A stretch of 64,000 nt of DNA from Flavobacterium sp. Sd200 (GTDB lineage: Bacteria; Bacteroidota; Bacteroidia; Flavobacteriales; Flavobacteriaceae): assembly GCF_009826935.1 (NCBI RefSeq), contig NZ_WUMN01000002.1, positions 310,001 to 374,000 of the forward strand, read 5' to 3'. The translations under genes were made by a program, and so were the position numbers. Below are positions 50,871 through 59,719 of the stretch, one piece after another (positions within the stretch are counted from its first letter, which is position 1; each line of letters opens with the position of its first letter). The notes beneath the pieces were generated by a model. The model searched no databases and had not been told where the DNA came from. It saw only the letters and a list, made by a program, of their open reading frames with translations.

Positions 50871-51653
50871 TTATTTAAACTGTTCCGCCTGTTCGTCCGC
50901 TTCAACGGCAAGTTCCCTCACATAACCAAACATGAAAGCATCCACCAGTGAAAGCGCGTACTCGCGATCAATAGGCAGCTTATCGGGCGTCAGTATTTCT
51001 TCATCAATGAATTTCTCAGCATCCCACAAGGATCGGATCAACTCGGGGTTTTCCAGTTCGATACGCTCCACGACGCGCTCGAAGGACTCATTCGCTGCGG
51101 TAATAAATTTTTCACGAGCCTCCTCATCAAGGGGCAATGAGCTTATTTTCACAGCCGCTGTGCTTGTCGCAGAATCCTCCCGGTCCCATTCAATTTGGTC
51201 ATCATCGTCTTTTGACAACCTGTAGTCTTCATAGTAAACGTCCTCTTGCCACTGTAAAAATCCTTCTTTAAAGATTTTCAGTTTAAATTCATCTTCAAGC
51301 TTTACGTTATTTGAGGTTTCAATATCCAATACATATTGATCCCAATCCCGCACTTCAAGCCTGTCCATGTTAGTGTACAGTAGAACTGAAAGCTCAATTT
51401 TTGCTGGCGACGCTGTTGACAATTCCGTCCATTTGTCCAGTCCGCATAATTTCGCAATGATGTGCTGGGCGTTCATCAGCGTGAATTTTTCTTCGTTAAT
51501 GCTAAAATCATCGACAAGCAGGTCGAACTTAAAAAATTTCGGGTCGTACCCGTACACGTTACGACGCAGTTTGGGGTCGTAAGAAATCGTTTGTGTTTTA
51601 AAATCTTTGTGCAGATTTTTTGCTTGGAGTTTTAGATACTCAATAGGTTCCAT
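50871..51653 (-). CDS. Acidic protein with glyoxalase-associated-type N-terminal module
   Basis: Residues 1-80 follow the pattern LKLQAKNLHKDF then FTLMNAQHIIAKLCGLDKWTEL, like a short module found at the N-terminus of glyoxalase-superfamily and related mobile-element proteins. The remaining ~180 residues are very acidic (SKDDDDQIEWDRED) and helical, without recognised domain. No catalytic residues identified. It has its own terminator. It may be an antitoxin or regulatory protein; that is a guess from the module alone. Confidence 0.6.
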   Translation of the reverse strand: MEPIEYLKLQAKNLHKDFKTQTISYDPKLRRNVYGYDPKFFKFDLLVDDFSINEEKFTLMNAQHIIAKLCGLDKWTELSTASPAKIELSVLLYTNMDRLEVRDWDQYVLDIETSNNVKLEDEFKLKIFKEGFLQWQEDVYYEDYRLSKDDDDQIEWDREDSATSTAAVKISSLPLDEEAREKFITAANESFERVVERIELENPELIRSLWDAEKFIDEEILTPDKLPIDREYALSLVDAFMFGYVRELAVEADEQAEQFK

Positions 51654-51926
51654 AATACATTCCTGATTTAGACCTACTTTATTATCCGGGGTATTGCGTT
51701 CGTAATCTTGTTTGGATAATAAGCAGGAAGGTTTGCATTATTAAACAATTAACTGGCTGATCAAATCTTTGCACGAACGGGCACGCTTGCCATGACGTAT
51801 GTACAAACTTAGGAAAAATCAGTTACAATACTTGATCAGCTTAAATTATTTCGATTATATACATTGATATTTCATAAGCTCAGGTATTTAAGGACGGTTT
51901 TACAACCCTATGGTAAACAAAAAAGT

Positions 51927-52001
51927 GCATCAGGGATTGAAGCGGGTATCCTTTTGCCGTAGGTAAAGATAAGAGCGGAAAGCCCGGCCTAAGGGAGATG
52001 C
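51927..52001 (+). ncRNA. Candidate structured intergenic RNA element
   Basis: The element folds as nested stems: GCATC (51927-51931) with GATGC (51997-52001); GGG (51933-51935) with CCC (51983-51985); TATC (51947-51950) with GATA (51968-51971); TTTGCC (51953-51958) with GGTAAA (51962-51967). The internal loops GATTGAAGCGG and AGAGCGGAAAGC look conserved rather than random. I recall near-identical GGGATTGAAGCGG...GCGGAAAGCCCG elements between genes in flavobacteria. Function unknown. Confidence 0.5.
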
Positions 52002-52135
52002 CATTGAAAAAACCCCTCGGTATCACTCGCCAACTGTAATCATCCTGCCCATTAGCCTTGCAGCATAACCAAATCGCATTGACTCAAGTTAGCCTTTCTA
52101 TTACTCTGTAAACTAAGACAGCGGATAAACTTAAA

Positions 52136-52165
52136 AATCCCTGCCGCATTACGCGGACAGGGATT
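52136..52165 (-). terminator. Terminator of the surface protein gene
   Basis: AATCCCTG (52136-52143) and CAGGGATT (52158-52165) pair perfectly, with an inner CCGC/GCGG stem; TTTTTAAG follows on the minus strand. Confidence 0.8.
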
Positions 52166-52187
52166 CAAGCAAATGGGAGGGATTATT

Positions 52188-54806
52188 TTAGAACACTATT
52201 TTTTTGCTTATTTTGCCGTTAACAGTGTCAATTTCCACGATAAGCACCTGTTGTTGGACCTGTAGTCCACTAACAGCTGTTTCTGTAGCATTTATGCTGT
52301 TTTTAGTATAAAGTGCTCTGCCATGTATGTCAAAAACCTTTACACCGCTCATCAAAGCCGTACCTGAGCTTATATTTATAGCTCCACCTTCTTTGTAAAC
52401 TATGATAGTATCAGGATTTACAGACCCTGTATTTATATTTAAAGCCTGCTGCCCTGTATAAATAATTTCGAACCTGTTATTAAAGGTACCTGCCTCAGTC
52501 GTAAAATTGTAATCCTCATTTAAAAGCGTCAAGCTATTCAGAACATTATCTTTTAAATATATTGCCTGTCCGGTATTAAAAACTCCTTCCGTATGGTCTA
52601 AACTTATCGTATACCTGCCTGCCTGTGCAGCATTGAAACCTAATGGCACGACATCACTACTTGAAAATGAGGGCCTCGCCTGGATAGCAAGCTCGGCTTC
52701 TTCTGCCAATGTATACAATGCGATCGTATTGCCCTGATTCATCCTCTTGCCATCGTAGCCATAATCTATGCCGTTAGTGGCACCGTCCATATAGGCTATG
52801 GCCGTCTGGCTAAATGCCTGATTCCCTTTAAGATTTAGCCACAGCCGTGAAACGGATGGCTGAGCAGTCCTGAAAAATCCCTGACCGCCGGTAGTTGAAG
52901 CAGGCCTTCGCATACTGTTTGTAAAGATAATATTGGGTGTAGAAGGTGCCTGCATTGTTTGTACAATGAAGCCCTGGCCCTGAGATATTGTCCATGCTGA
53001 AGTTTCTCCCGTATAAAAATCAACTTGCTCATCTCCCCCGCCTACTGCATCATTAGCAACGCATCCAGCCTTAGTTAATGTGGCATACGATGTAGCTGTA
53101 GAATCGTTCCTTTTTCTCCATAAATACAACGCTGTATCTTCTTCCAGCACGAGCGAATTTTGGTCGAAAAATTCCTCCACGCTTATCGGCGAGGGGTAAG
53201 GATTGCCTATTGCGGTGTAGCGGTTACCATTCAACGAAGCTTCCCTTTGGTAGGTGCCGTTGTTGGGAATCCCTTTAAACCTGCCTTCAAAAACGATCGA
53301 TTGCTCCCCTGTATTATATCCCGGTGTGCTATGACTGTTTGGCATACGCACAAGATATGTTTTAGCGGCTTCAAAATTTGTATAAGGATCTACCTGAAAA
53401 TACTGTTCGGCATAGGCCTGCATGTTGGTGTCATAGTCGTACCTGTATTCATAAAATCGACCTGCCACTGTTTGAGGCGAAAATGATTGCAGCTGTTGTC
53501 CACTTACCGGCGATGACCACATGGTATAATCCAGCCTGTAAAGGGGGTTGCTGTTTTTTATAACGGTGATACTGCCCGTATTTGCATCGCTGTTATCCTG
53601 CATTAAAGATGCGTTGTGTTGTACTGTAAGTACACCGGTAGCACCAACCACGATACTGCTTGCCGTTCTAAGAGTACTTCCCGTTTCAATTGTAAGGCTT
53701 GCACCATCTTCTACGGTCAACGTTTTTGCCTGTGCTACGCCTGATACCACTGCTGGCTGGTTACCTGGCTCTGAAGGTATCAGTACATCCTCATTTAATG
53801 TAGGTATCCTGCTGCATGCCCAGTTGTTCACATTATTCCAATCTGTACTGACAGTACCTGTCCATGTATATGTTTGCGTTACCGTTACTGCAACAGTATC
53901 AGAATAGGCCACACCACAGGTAAGATTACCTACACGGGCTCTGTAATACATACTTGTTGCTAATGACGGGGTAGTATAATTAGGGGTATCTCCGCCAATT
54001 CCGGCAGTAACATCTGCCCAGTTGTTTATTCCGTCTGAAGATTGCTGCCATTGAACGGCACCGAATGAACCGCTTATACTTACAGCTGCTGACCCGTTCG
54101 GACATACAATTTGATTCCGGCTTACTTCTCCTGCGCTTGTATTTCCTACGCTAACCGCAATAGGACCGGATGTAATCGCGGCGCATTCAAACCCATCAGG
54201 ATATACCACGGCATAATAATATTTAGTGCCCAGCTCGTCTACCGAAGGAAAGTAGACACTTTGATTCTCCCCTTCAATCAACGTTCCTCCGGTATTAGAG
54301 TTATTTGTACCATTATAATACCACTGATATTGCGGGTTGTTTCCTATAGCCTCCACGCTTATGACAGTAGGGCTTGCCTGACAGGTCACAGACCCGTTCT
54401 CTGAAGTTATAGCGGTGTTCAAATACGCAGTATCCGATAAAACCGAACCAGATCCATCGATGATAAAGCAGGTATAGGCGGCTGCATCGGATTCGCTGAC
54501 ATTGGTTATCGTAAGAGTTGGCGTGGCCGTTCCGCTTACATTTCCGTCATCAAAAATAGCTTCACCATTTTTACGCCAGATGTAAATAGGTTGCTGTTGT
54601 CCCGTTAGATTTAAAACGACCGTAAACTGCGCCGTGACACCATGGCACACGTTTACTGACTGCGGTTGCGAAATAATAGTGGATGATGGCGCAAGAGTTG
54701 CTACATTTCGCCAAAAATCATTAATTTCCGCAGCTGCCATGCTAATCGAAATTGGCATAAAAAGCAGCGCTAAAAGATAAATTCGTAAGGTAATTTTTAT
54801 TTTCAT
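52188..54806 (-). CDS. Secreted protein with Ig-like domains and probable type IX sorting domain
   Basis: The 872-residue protein starts with a signal peptide (IYLLALLFMPISISMAAA). Ig-like domains follow at about 40-130 (ending DAAAYTCFI), 135-220 and 225-310, then a beta-helix-like stretch. The last ~75 residues, NPDTIIVYKEGGAINISSGT to the final KKIVF, look like a type IX secretion C-terminal sorting domain with the usual VFDIHGRALYT and GLQVQQQVLIVEI strands. It should be secreted by T9SS and anchored at the surface. Role unknown, possibly adhesion. Confidence 0.82.
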   Translation of the reverse strand: MKIKITLRIYLLALLFMPISISMAAAEINDFWRNVATLAPSSTIISQPQSVNVCHGVTAQFTVVLNLTGQQQPIYIWRKNGEAIFDDGNVSGTATPTLTITNVSESDAAAYTCFIIDGSGSVLSDTAYLNTAITSENGSVTCQASPTVISVEAIGNNPQYQWYYNGTNNSNTGGTLIEGENQSVYFPSVDELGTKYYYAVVYPDGFECAAITSGPIAVSVGNTSAGEVSRNQIVCPNGSAAVSISGSFGAVQWQQSSDGINNWADVTAGIGGDTPNYTTPSLATSMYYRARVGNLTCGVAYSDTVAVTVTQTYTWTGTVSTDWNNVNNWACSRIPTLNEDVLIPSEPGNQPAVVSGVAQAKTLTVEDGASLTIETGSTLRTASSIVVGATGVLTVQHNASLMQDNSDANTGSITVIKNSNPLYRLDYTMWSSPVSGQQLQSFSPQTVAGRFYEYRYDYDTNMQAYAEQYFQVDPYTNFEAAKTYLVRMPNSHSTPGYNTGEQSIVFEGRFKGIPNNGTYQREASLNGNRYTAIGNPYPSPISVEEFFDQNSLVLEEDTALYLWRKRNDSTATSYATLTKAGCVANDAVGGGDEQVDFYTGETSAWTISQGQGFIVQTMQAPSTPNIIFTNSMRRPASTTGGQGFFRTAQPSVSRLWLNLKGNQAFSQTAIAYMDGATNGIDYGYDGKRMNQGNTIALYTLAEEAELAIQARPSFSSSDVVPLGFNAAQAGRYTISLDHTEGVFNTGQAIYLKDNVLNSLTLLNEDYNFTTEAGTFNNRFEIIYTGQQALNINTGSVNPDTIIVYKEGGAINISSGTALMSGVKVFDIHGRALYTKNSINATETAVSGLQVQQQVLIVEIDTVNGKISKKIVF

Positions 54807-55324
54807 ATTTAGAGTTTTTGCACTTGCAAAGAACCCCTTTCATTTAATAAGGTTATGTTGTACAGGAGTTAAACACTGTTAATAATAACCTTTATAAATA
54901 CCTATAATTTAACATAATTCACGCTCATACTAAAAATTTAATAAATAAATAAAAAGTCACATCCTGCTTATTGTTAGTGACTTGGAATTATAGCCGATTG
55001 CTTTACGGAAAGTTTTATCTTATAAAAAAATGAATATGCTATATCTGTGTCCCTGAATTAGGGACGCTGTATTTCTATACTTATAAAAGGTTATTCCTTT
55101 ACCGATAAGAATAACTAAAAGCCTTGAACTTTAGGAGAAGCAACAGCCTTATTTTTCAGGGCGGAAAGTGGCGGTTCCTTTTGCAGAGGTTTACTACTTT
55201 TTCGGAGAACCGGTAGTTTTTTAAAACCAAAGAAAGCAGAGATTGAGCCGCAGGCATATATTTCATCTTAGGCAACAATCCTCCCCTATCAGGTATCAGT
55301 CAAACAGTTTCCGATCATCCCCAT
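54807..55324. other. Intergenic region, no gene seen
   Basis: No ORF stands out in these 518 bp. Small inverted repeats include GTCCCT/AGGGAC (55049-55054 with 55060-55065) and AGTCAC/GTGACT around 54955-54984. The left part, next to the surface protein start, is AT-rich and should hold that gene's promoter. Confidence 0.4.
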
Positions 55325-56356
55325 TTAAAAGTCATCATCGGCAAAACGTATCCTGCGGCGCAAGCGTGTGAAGAGGTAATCGTTTAAAAGATTAAAATAT
55401 ACATTTTGAGCCTGGGTCTGGTGGCTCTCCGAAATCCCCGTGCCGTGTAAGGCTACATCCAGAAGTATACGGGATTCGAGGCTTTGCTCCAAGGCGGCCA
55501 TCGCACTGAAGATTTCATCGCCGCCCGAGCACAGGCGTAGTTCGCGGTATGTTTTGAAAGGTTCAATGTTGACCTGCATTTCCTCACGGAATACCTCCGC
55601 AAGCTGGTCCGCGTCTTCATCACTTTCCCCATAGCCTGACATCAATGCCACCATGGACATGAACCCCACAAAGTTTTCTTTGGTACCCTGCCACCGGATC
55701 TTCCAAAATTCAGGGTTGCTTAACTGTTCCTTGACAGAAGCGGGCAAATTAAGGCGCAGGGCTATTTTTTCTAAGGATTGATGGATCGCCTTGTTAGTTT
55801 CTGCGGCATGGTCTTCCAGCCTTGCCATAAGTACCGGTAGCGATCCCAAACCACCGATATTTGCAAGAATCCCGGCAATGGTTTGTATATCCCAGGTACT
55901 GTCTGTTCGCCGCAACACTTCCAGCAATGTCAATTCCCCTTCCCCATCCGGTGCCGCCCTAAGCGCCTTCAGGGCTGCTTGCCGTACCAGGAGGTCGCCT
56001 TTGCGGATGCACTCCCTTATTGGCTCCAGGTCAGTACCTTGAGGCAATCGCAGGACACTGATGAGGCTGAGGAGCGACTGTGAAATGATAGGGTCTTTAT
56101 CTTGAAGACCTTCCAGCAGGCAGGTAGCCGTCGCAAGATCAGGGGCGTCCGGAATGATCCGCTGTAATACCAGCCGGGCGATAGCTCGTTTAAAAGGTTC
56201 GTTTTCCTTTGCAATAAATCGACAAAGGTCGGGAAGGTATTTAATGTAAACATCACGGTCTAAAGCACGAAAATTCTCATCGAAGGTAAAAGGAGGCTCG
56301 CCTGGTTGAATAGCTCCCTGTAACAACTGGGTGACGTAGTGGTGAATATCTGCCAT
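55325..56356 (-). CDS. HEAT-repeat-like protein
   Basis: ATG 56356 (MADIHHYVTQLLQG) is preferred to 56365. Residues 60-220 consist of paired helices in HEAT-repeat style: LLEGLQDKDPIISQSLLSLI, then VRQAALKALRAAPDGEGELT and VLMARLEDHAAETNKAIHQS. The C-terminal ~120 residues are helical and acidic and end with RRRIRFADDDF. Such proteins are usually protein-binding scaffolds; no partner is evident. A minus-strand -7 element TAGCTTTG (56392-56385) lies upstream. Confidence 0.65.
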   Translation of the reverse strand: MADIHHYVTQLLQGAIQPGEPPFTFDENFRALDRDVYIKYLPDLCRFIAKENEPFKRAIARLVLQRIIPDAPDLATATCLLEGLQDKDPIISQSLLSLISVLRLPQGTDLEPIRECIRKGDLLVRQAALKALRAAPDGEGELTLLEVLRRTDSTWDIQTIAGILANIGGLGSLPVLMARLEDHAAETNKAIHQSLEKIALRLNLPASVKEQLSNPEFWKIRWQGTKENFVGFMSMVALMSGYGESDEDADQLAEVFREEMQVNIEPFKTYRELRLCSGGDEIFSAMAALEQSLESRILLDVALHGTGISESHQTQAQNVYFNLLNDYLFTRLRRRIRFADDDF

Positions 56357-56432
56357 AATAATCATTTTGGATGGACACCTATCACAAAGCTATTAAAAAT
56401 CGAACTGTCAAAAGAATCGATAAGCCTTTACT

Positions 56433-56669
56433 TTATATCAACGGCATCTTTTTCAGGTATTTTTCCAAATGTTCGCCCTGCCGGAATGCCTGTTTGCCTA
56501 CGATCTTATTGGTAAAAGCGTCATAGACCACTTCTACATAAAAGCTATTGATGCTGTAGAGCTGGTAATCCAAATTGTTGTAGATAACACTGTCAATGTA
56601 AACCCCATGCCCCCATACCGCCCTAAACTGCTGTTGTTCATCCAGCATTAAAAACTCATATAGCATCAT
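56433..56669 (-). CDS. Hypothetical small protein coupled to DUF1810
   Basis: The 78-residue protein is rich in Tyr, Val and Asn (YNNLDYQLYSINSFYVEVVY) with a Lys/Glu C-terminus. It starts 14 bp inside the end of the DUF1810 gene, so the two are translationally coupled. No family recognised. Confidence 0.6.
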   Translation of the reverse strand: MMLYEFLMLDEQQQFRAVWGHGVYIDSVIYNNLDYQLYSINSFYVEVVYDAFTNKIVGKQAFRQGEHLEKYLKKMPLI

Positions 56670-57111
56670 GAGGCGGGATATTGTCCTGTAATAATTCCAA
56701 GGTCAGCGGGTCGAAGTAGCCCCCAAAATACTTTAACAACACTTCAGCAAATACGGGATGCGTATTTTCAACCTGGGCAAACAGGGTCATGGAAGACCTG
56801 AGCTTTATATCATCCGGCGAGCCCAAAATTTCCAAGGCGGTCCTGTCTTTGTGGTGCAGCAGTGCAGAGCACGCTTCAACAAGGTTTTGACCGAGCACAG
56901 GGTGTTTGAGATAATCGGTTGCTTCCTGCAAATCTTTTATGGCATAAAACCGGGCAGTATCACTACGGCCCAACCCGGCAAGTTGCGGAAAAATAAACCA
57001 CATCCAGTGTGAGGTTTTCTTTCCTTGTTTAATTTCATCCAGTGCCCTTAAGTACATCTGGTTTTGTGCGTATAAGAATCTTGTAAGTCCCGTGGAACCC
57101 ATAGAAAACAA
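56656..57111 (-). CDS. DUF1810 family protein
   Basis: The 151-residue protein carries the family signature TRFLYAQNQMYLRALDEIKQ followed by SHWMWFIFPQLAGLG and DIKLRSSMTLF. DUF1810 proteins are widespread in bacteria and have no established function. ATG 57102 (MGSTGLTRFLY) is an equally possible start. It is the first gene of a two-gene unit. Confidence 0.92.
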   Translation of the reverse strand: MFSMGSTGLTRFLYAQNQMYLRALDEIKQGKKTSHWMWFIFPQLAGLGRSDTARFYAIKDLQEATDYLKHPVLGQNLVEACSALLHHKDRTALEILGSPDDIKLRSSMTLFAQVENTHPVFAEVLLKYFGGYFDPLTLELLQDNIPPHDAI

Positions 57112-57212
57112 TATTAAGATTTTATCAGGGTATAAATTTAAGTCATTTTCATTTGCCCCACCCCTGAAATTTCATAATGCCCACACCAATTTTTCAACAG
57201 GTTTACAAAAAT

Positions 57213-57238
57213 GAAGGCTGCCTTTCACAGCAGCCTTC
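57213..57238 (-). terminator. Terminator at the end of the Rhs cluster
   Basis: GAAGGCTGC (57213-57221) and GCAGCCTTC (57230-57238) form a perfect 9-bp stem; CATTTTTG follows on the minus strand. It ends transcripts coming from 57357. Confidence 0.75.
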
Positions 57239-57356
57239 TAACAAACGAAACCCCAGAGTAGCTACGAGCTATAATACCCCGTCAATGTGACTAGGGCATC
57301 AATACACTCCAAGCTAAATGTTTAACTAACTACAAATTTTTCCAAACAGACTGGAG

Positions 57357-57938
57357 CTATACCTTACAGAGCAGCTCACTATCATGGGCTGTTACAAATA
57401 GTGGGATATTGCCCCAGCTAAGCCCCTTTTTTAATGCCGCTTCCTTTGCAGCTTTAAAAAGTTCTTGAAGCCTCAGTATAATAATCAGTTCACATATATC
57501 GGCCACCGCCTCATTTTCTTCATCTTCCCAATCCTCATTTTTCATGTAATTCTCATAAGCGGCCTGCAACTCCTCAAATCCGGAAATCGAAAAATAGTGG
57601 TCATACATTACATCATAGTCGCCTAACCAATCTTTGTCTTCAAGATCCTCATATTTTTCAAAGGCAAACAAGCTGATGAACCATAAATCATAATTGATCG
57701 TAAAGCCATTCATCTCGGCATACATTGCTTTAATCGTTGTTTTGCTCGCTAAAGTCGTATAAAAATATTCGATGTATGCGTTTAATTCATCCACCAGATG
57801 TAACAGGTTTATACCAATTACTTTATGAAAGTCAGTTTTTACATGCTGGCTCAGTTCTTCCTCCGCAATGCTTATCGCCTGGTCTAACTGTCCATGCGAT
57901 ACCAACTCACGCAATTTATTTTCAAGTTCAATATTCAT
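57357..57938 (-). CDS. Unknown acidic protein, possible immunity protein
   Basis: The 193-residue protein is strongly acidic and helical (NYMKNEDWEDEENEAVADIC), with no signal peptide. It lies at the 3' end of the Rhs/toxin cluster, 60 bp after a probable immunity gene, where orphan immunity genes often collect. No family recognised. An immunity role is inferred from position and composition only. Confidence 0.5.
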   Translation of the reverse strand: MNIELENKLRELVSHGQLDQAISIAEEELSQHVKTDFHKVIGINLLHLVDELNAYIEYFYTTLASKTTIKAMYAEMNGFTINYDLWFISLFAFEKYEDLEDKDWLGDYDVMYDHYFSISGFEELQAAYENYMKNEDWEDEENEAVADICELIIILRLQELFKAAKEAALKKGLSWGNIPLFVTAHDSELLCKV

Positions 57939-58000
57939 AAAAAGTCTATCTTGATTAGCTTAATACCAAGCGTTTTACGCTTTACAACTGAGTCATGATG

Positions 58001-58693
58001 TTAATAAAAATCCAATTCTATAGAGTTATTATATTTTACCTCCAATCCCGTAATTTTACAGTCAAGAAGAAAATCAATTAGTTTTTCCGAATAAAAAGGT
58101 CGGGGCGTGGCTTGAATATTAATTATATCTTTTCCAAAATGTATTTTGGAAATAGCTATTTTTTCAAATCCACCTAAGACATTTTTTTGCCTAAATTCTA
58201 AATACTCGTCTCTGTTATCAATCTTGTGGTAAATGATGTTATTAGTGGCCTTGTGCCCAGTTATCACCACCGACTTTTTATAGTTAATTTCGTCTAAGCG
58301 TATCGTTTCAATAAACATCATAAAGTATTTTTGCTGTACATCATTAATATTTACTTCAAAAGTTGTACAATTTCCAATGTCAAAAGCCTCAAGGATTTTG
58401 ATATACTTTTCACTATGTAATGATTTTATAAAAGATATATTTTCCCGATAACCCATAATATCTGTTATTTTTGCTTTCTTTAATAACTTAGCTTGTATAA
58501 CAGGTATCTTTAAACTTTTTATTTTGTCTTGCGTTTTCCAAAAATCAGTGTTTTGGGTGCTAAAAAAGTTTAAGAAATCATTAAATGCATCATCTTGTTG
58601 CATTGCTTTTTTATCTATTTCAACTTGATGAATGCCATTACTGACTCCAATTATTTGCGGTTCTGACGATACATCGATTTGATAATACTTCAT
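58001..58693 (-). CDS. Probable immunity protein for the orphan AHH toxin tip
   Basis: The 230-residue protein begins 10 bp after the orphan toxin fragment on the same strand. Segments such as IIGVSNGIHQVEIDKK and FYSEKLIDFLLDCKITGLEV resemble Imm11/DUF1629-type immunity proteins, though I am not certain of the family. It is cytoplasmic, with no signal. Its retention beside a broken toxin fits the known habit of keeping immunity genes. Confidence 0.55.
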   Translation of the reverse strand: MKYYQIDVSSEPQIIGVSNGIHQVEIDKKAMQQDDAFNDFLNFFSTQNTDFWKTQDKIKSLKIPVIQAKLLKKAKITDIMGYRENISFIKSLHSEKYIKILEAFDIGNCTTFEVNINDVQQKYFMMFIETIRLDEINYKKSVVITGHKATNNIIYHKIDNRDEYLEFRQKNVLGGFEKIAISKIHFGKDIINIQATPRPFYSEKLIDFLLDCKITGLEVKYNNSIELDFY

Positions 58694-58703
58694 TTTATAT
58701 TAT

Positions 58704-59209
58704 TTATTCATTAACAAGAGGTCTAAAGTAATCATTTAGTTTCTGTCCCGATTGCAAAGCTTCGTCTATCTTTCCTCGTAAGTGCCCTTGCAAGTTTTCA
58801 ATAGAACCAGGAGTGATTCCAATATCAGATTTCATTTGTTCCAATAGGTTTGTAACATACTTATTATACTGTGGATGATTTCCATGAAACGGCACCGGCA
58901 AATCTATCAAATTGGCTTTGCCATCCCTTTTCATAACACCCGCCAAATCGCCTGCAAATTCTTTATAAACAGCTTTAGGAATAATATGATGAGATTGTTT
59001 GATACCTGTAAATATCACCCCACCACCAGGGATCATTGCTCCTAAACCTAATCCGGCAGCAACATAATCGCCTCTCACTACCGAAATACCTGCATTAATA
59101 GCATCCAATGGCTCACCTGAAACAGGAACCGCTCCTAAGTAGTCAAGGGTATTTTGCAGGTCATCCCACTGTTGCTCCGCTACACCATCGCGTAACCATT
59201 GGTAGTTGC
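58704..59209 (-). pseudogene. Orphan Rhs C-terminal toxin module (AHH nuclease)
   Basis: The module starts without an initiation codon; the frame opens only at a TTG inside a terminator (59249). Its first ~65 residues, from NYQWLRDGVAEQQWDDL to AAGLGLGAMIPG, closely match residues of the main Rhs protein just before its toxin domain. Homology breaks at 59209. After it the tip differs: KQSHHIIPKAVYKEFAGD and LPVPFHGNHPQYNKYV are the AHH/HNH nuclease pattern. This is a displaced toxin cassette that could be swapped into the main gene by recombination. Confidence 0.75.
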
Positions 59210-59237
59210 AGTTGATTAAACAAGTTATTAAAAAACA

Positions 59238-59260
59238 AAGCCGCCCCAAAAGAGCGGCTT
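59238..59260 (-). terminator. Terminator between the Rhs immunity gene and the orphan tip
   Basis: AAGCCGC (59238-59244) and GCGGCTT (59254-59260) form a perfect 7-bp stem; TGTTTTTTAAT follows on the minus strand. It cuts the orphan tip off from the upstream transcript. Confidence 0.7.
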
Positions 59261-59366
59261 AAATCGGTAACTAGGTATATTCACAAACTCAAATTGCAAC
59301 TCGAGAGAAAGACATTTGCAATAAAAATTTGGCTCCCAACAAATATAATTAATAAGGCCATTAAGT

Positions 59367-59717
59367 TTATTGAAAGTGAATGTGCCAATCTCCACCTGAT
59401 TCTCTTTTCACAGTTTCTTCTGATTCGAAGCCTATAAAAACTCTTTCTACAGCTTCAATTGGATAATTGTTGTCAAGCAATACCTGCCTAAGTTCACTTC
59501 TCAATTCTTTATTAGATTCTAGCGACTGCTTTTCGTTATCAGTATCAACACAAATCCAATAGACCAAGTTTTTAGGATCTAAATCATAAGCACCGTAATA
59601 TAGTACATCAAAGTCTTTGCTAAAATATTTGGCAACTACCCTTTTAATGTCCTTTTTAATTTTTTCAACTTTTTGTTGTAAAGAATTTTTGTAAAATAAA
59701 CGATCTAATAATCCCAT
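59367..59717 (-). CDS. Probable cognate immunity protein of the Rhs toxin
   Basis: The 116-residue protein starts 2 bp after the Rhs stop, the usual position of the cognate immunity gene. It is acidic at the C-terminus (GFESEETVKRESGGDW) and has a basic helix at the start (VEKIKKDIKRVVAKYF). No family recognised. The immunity role is inferred from position. Confidence 0.65.
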   Translation of the reverse strand: MGLLDRLFYKNSLQQKVEKIKKDIKRVVAKYFSKDFDVLYYGAYDLDPKNLVYWICVDTDNEKQSLESNKELRSELRQVLLDNNYPIEAVERVFIGFESEETVKRESGGDWHIHFQ

Positions 59718-59719
59718 AA

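Larger units (their letters stand above)
51654..52187. other. Intergenic region with an inverted repeat and a structured element
   Basis: This 534-bp gap lacks a gene. GCTGATCAA (51756-51764) and TTGATCAGC (51832-51840) are a 9-bp inverted pair 67 bp apart. A structured RNA-like element lies at 51927-52001, and the terminator of the next gene at 52136-52165. Confidence 0.5.

Noticed and set aside
59210..59249. TTG start for the orphan AHH toxin module
   Set aside because: The TTG falls inside a terminator hairpin and the leader LCFLITCLINC has no homology; the module is better read as a start-less fragment.
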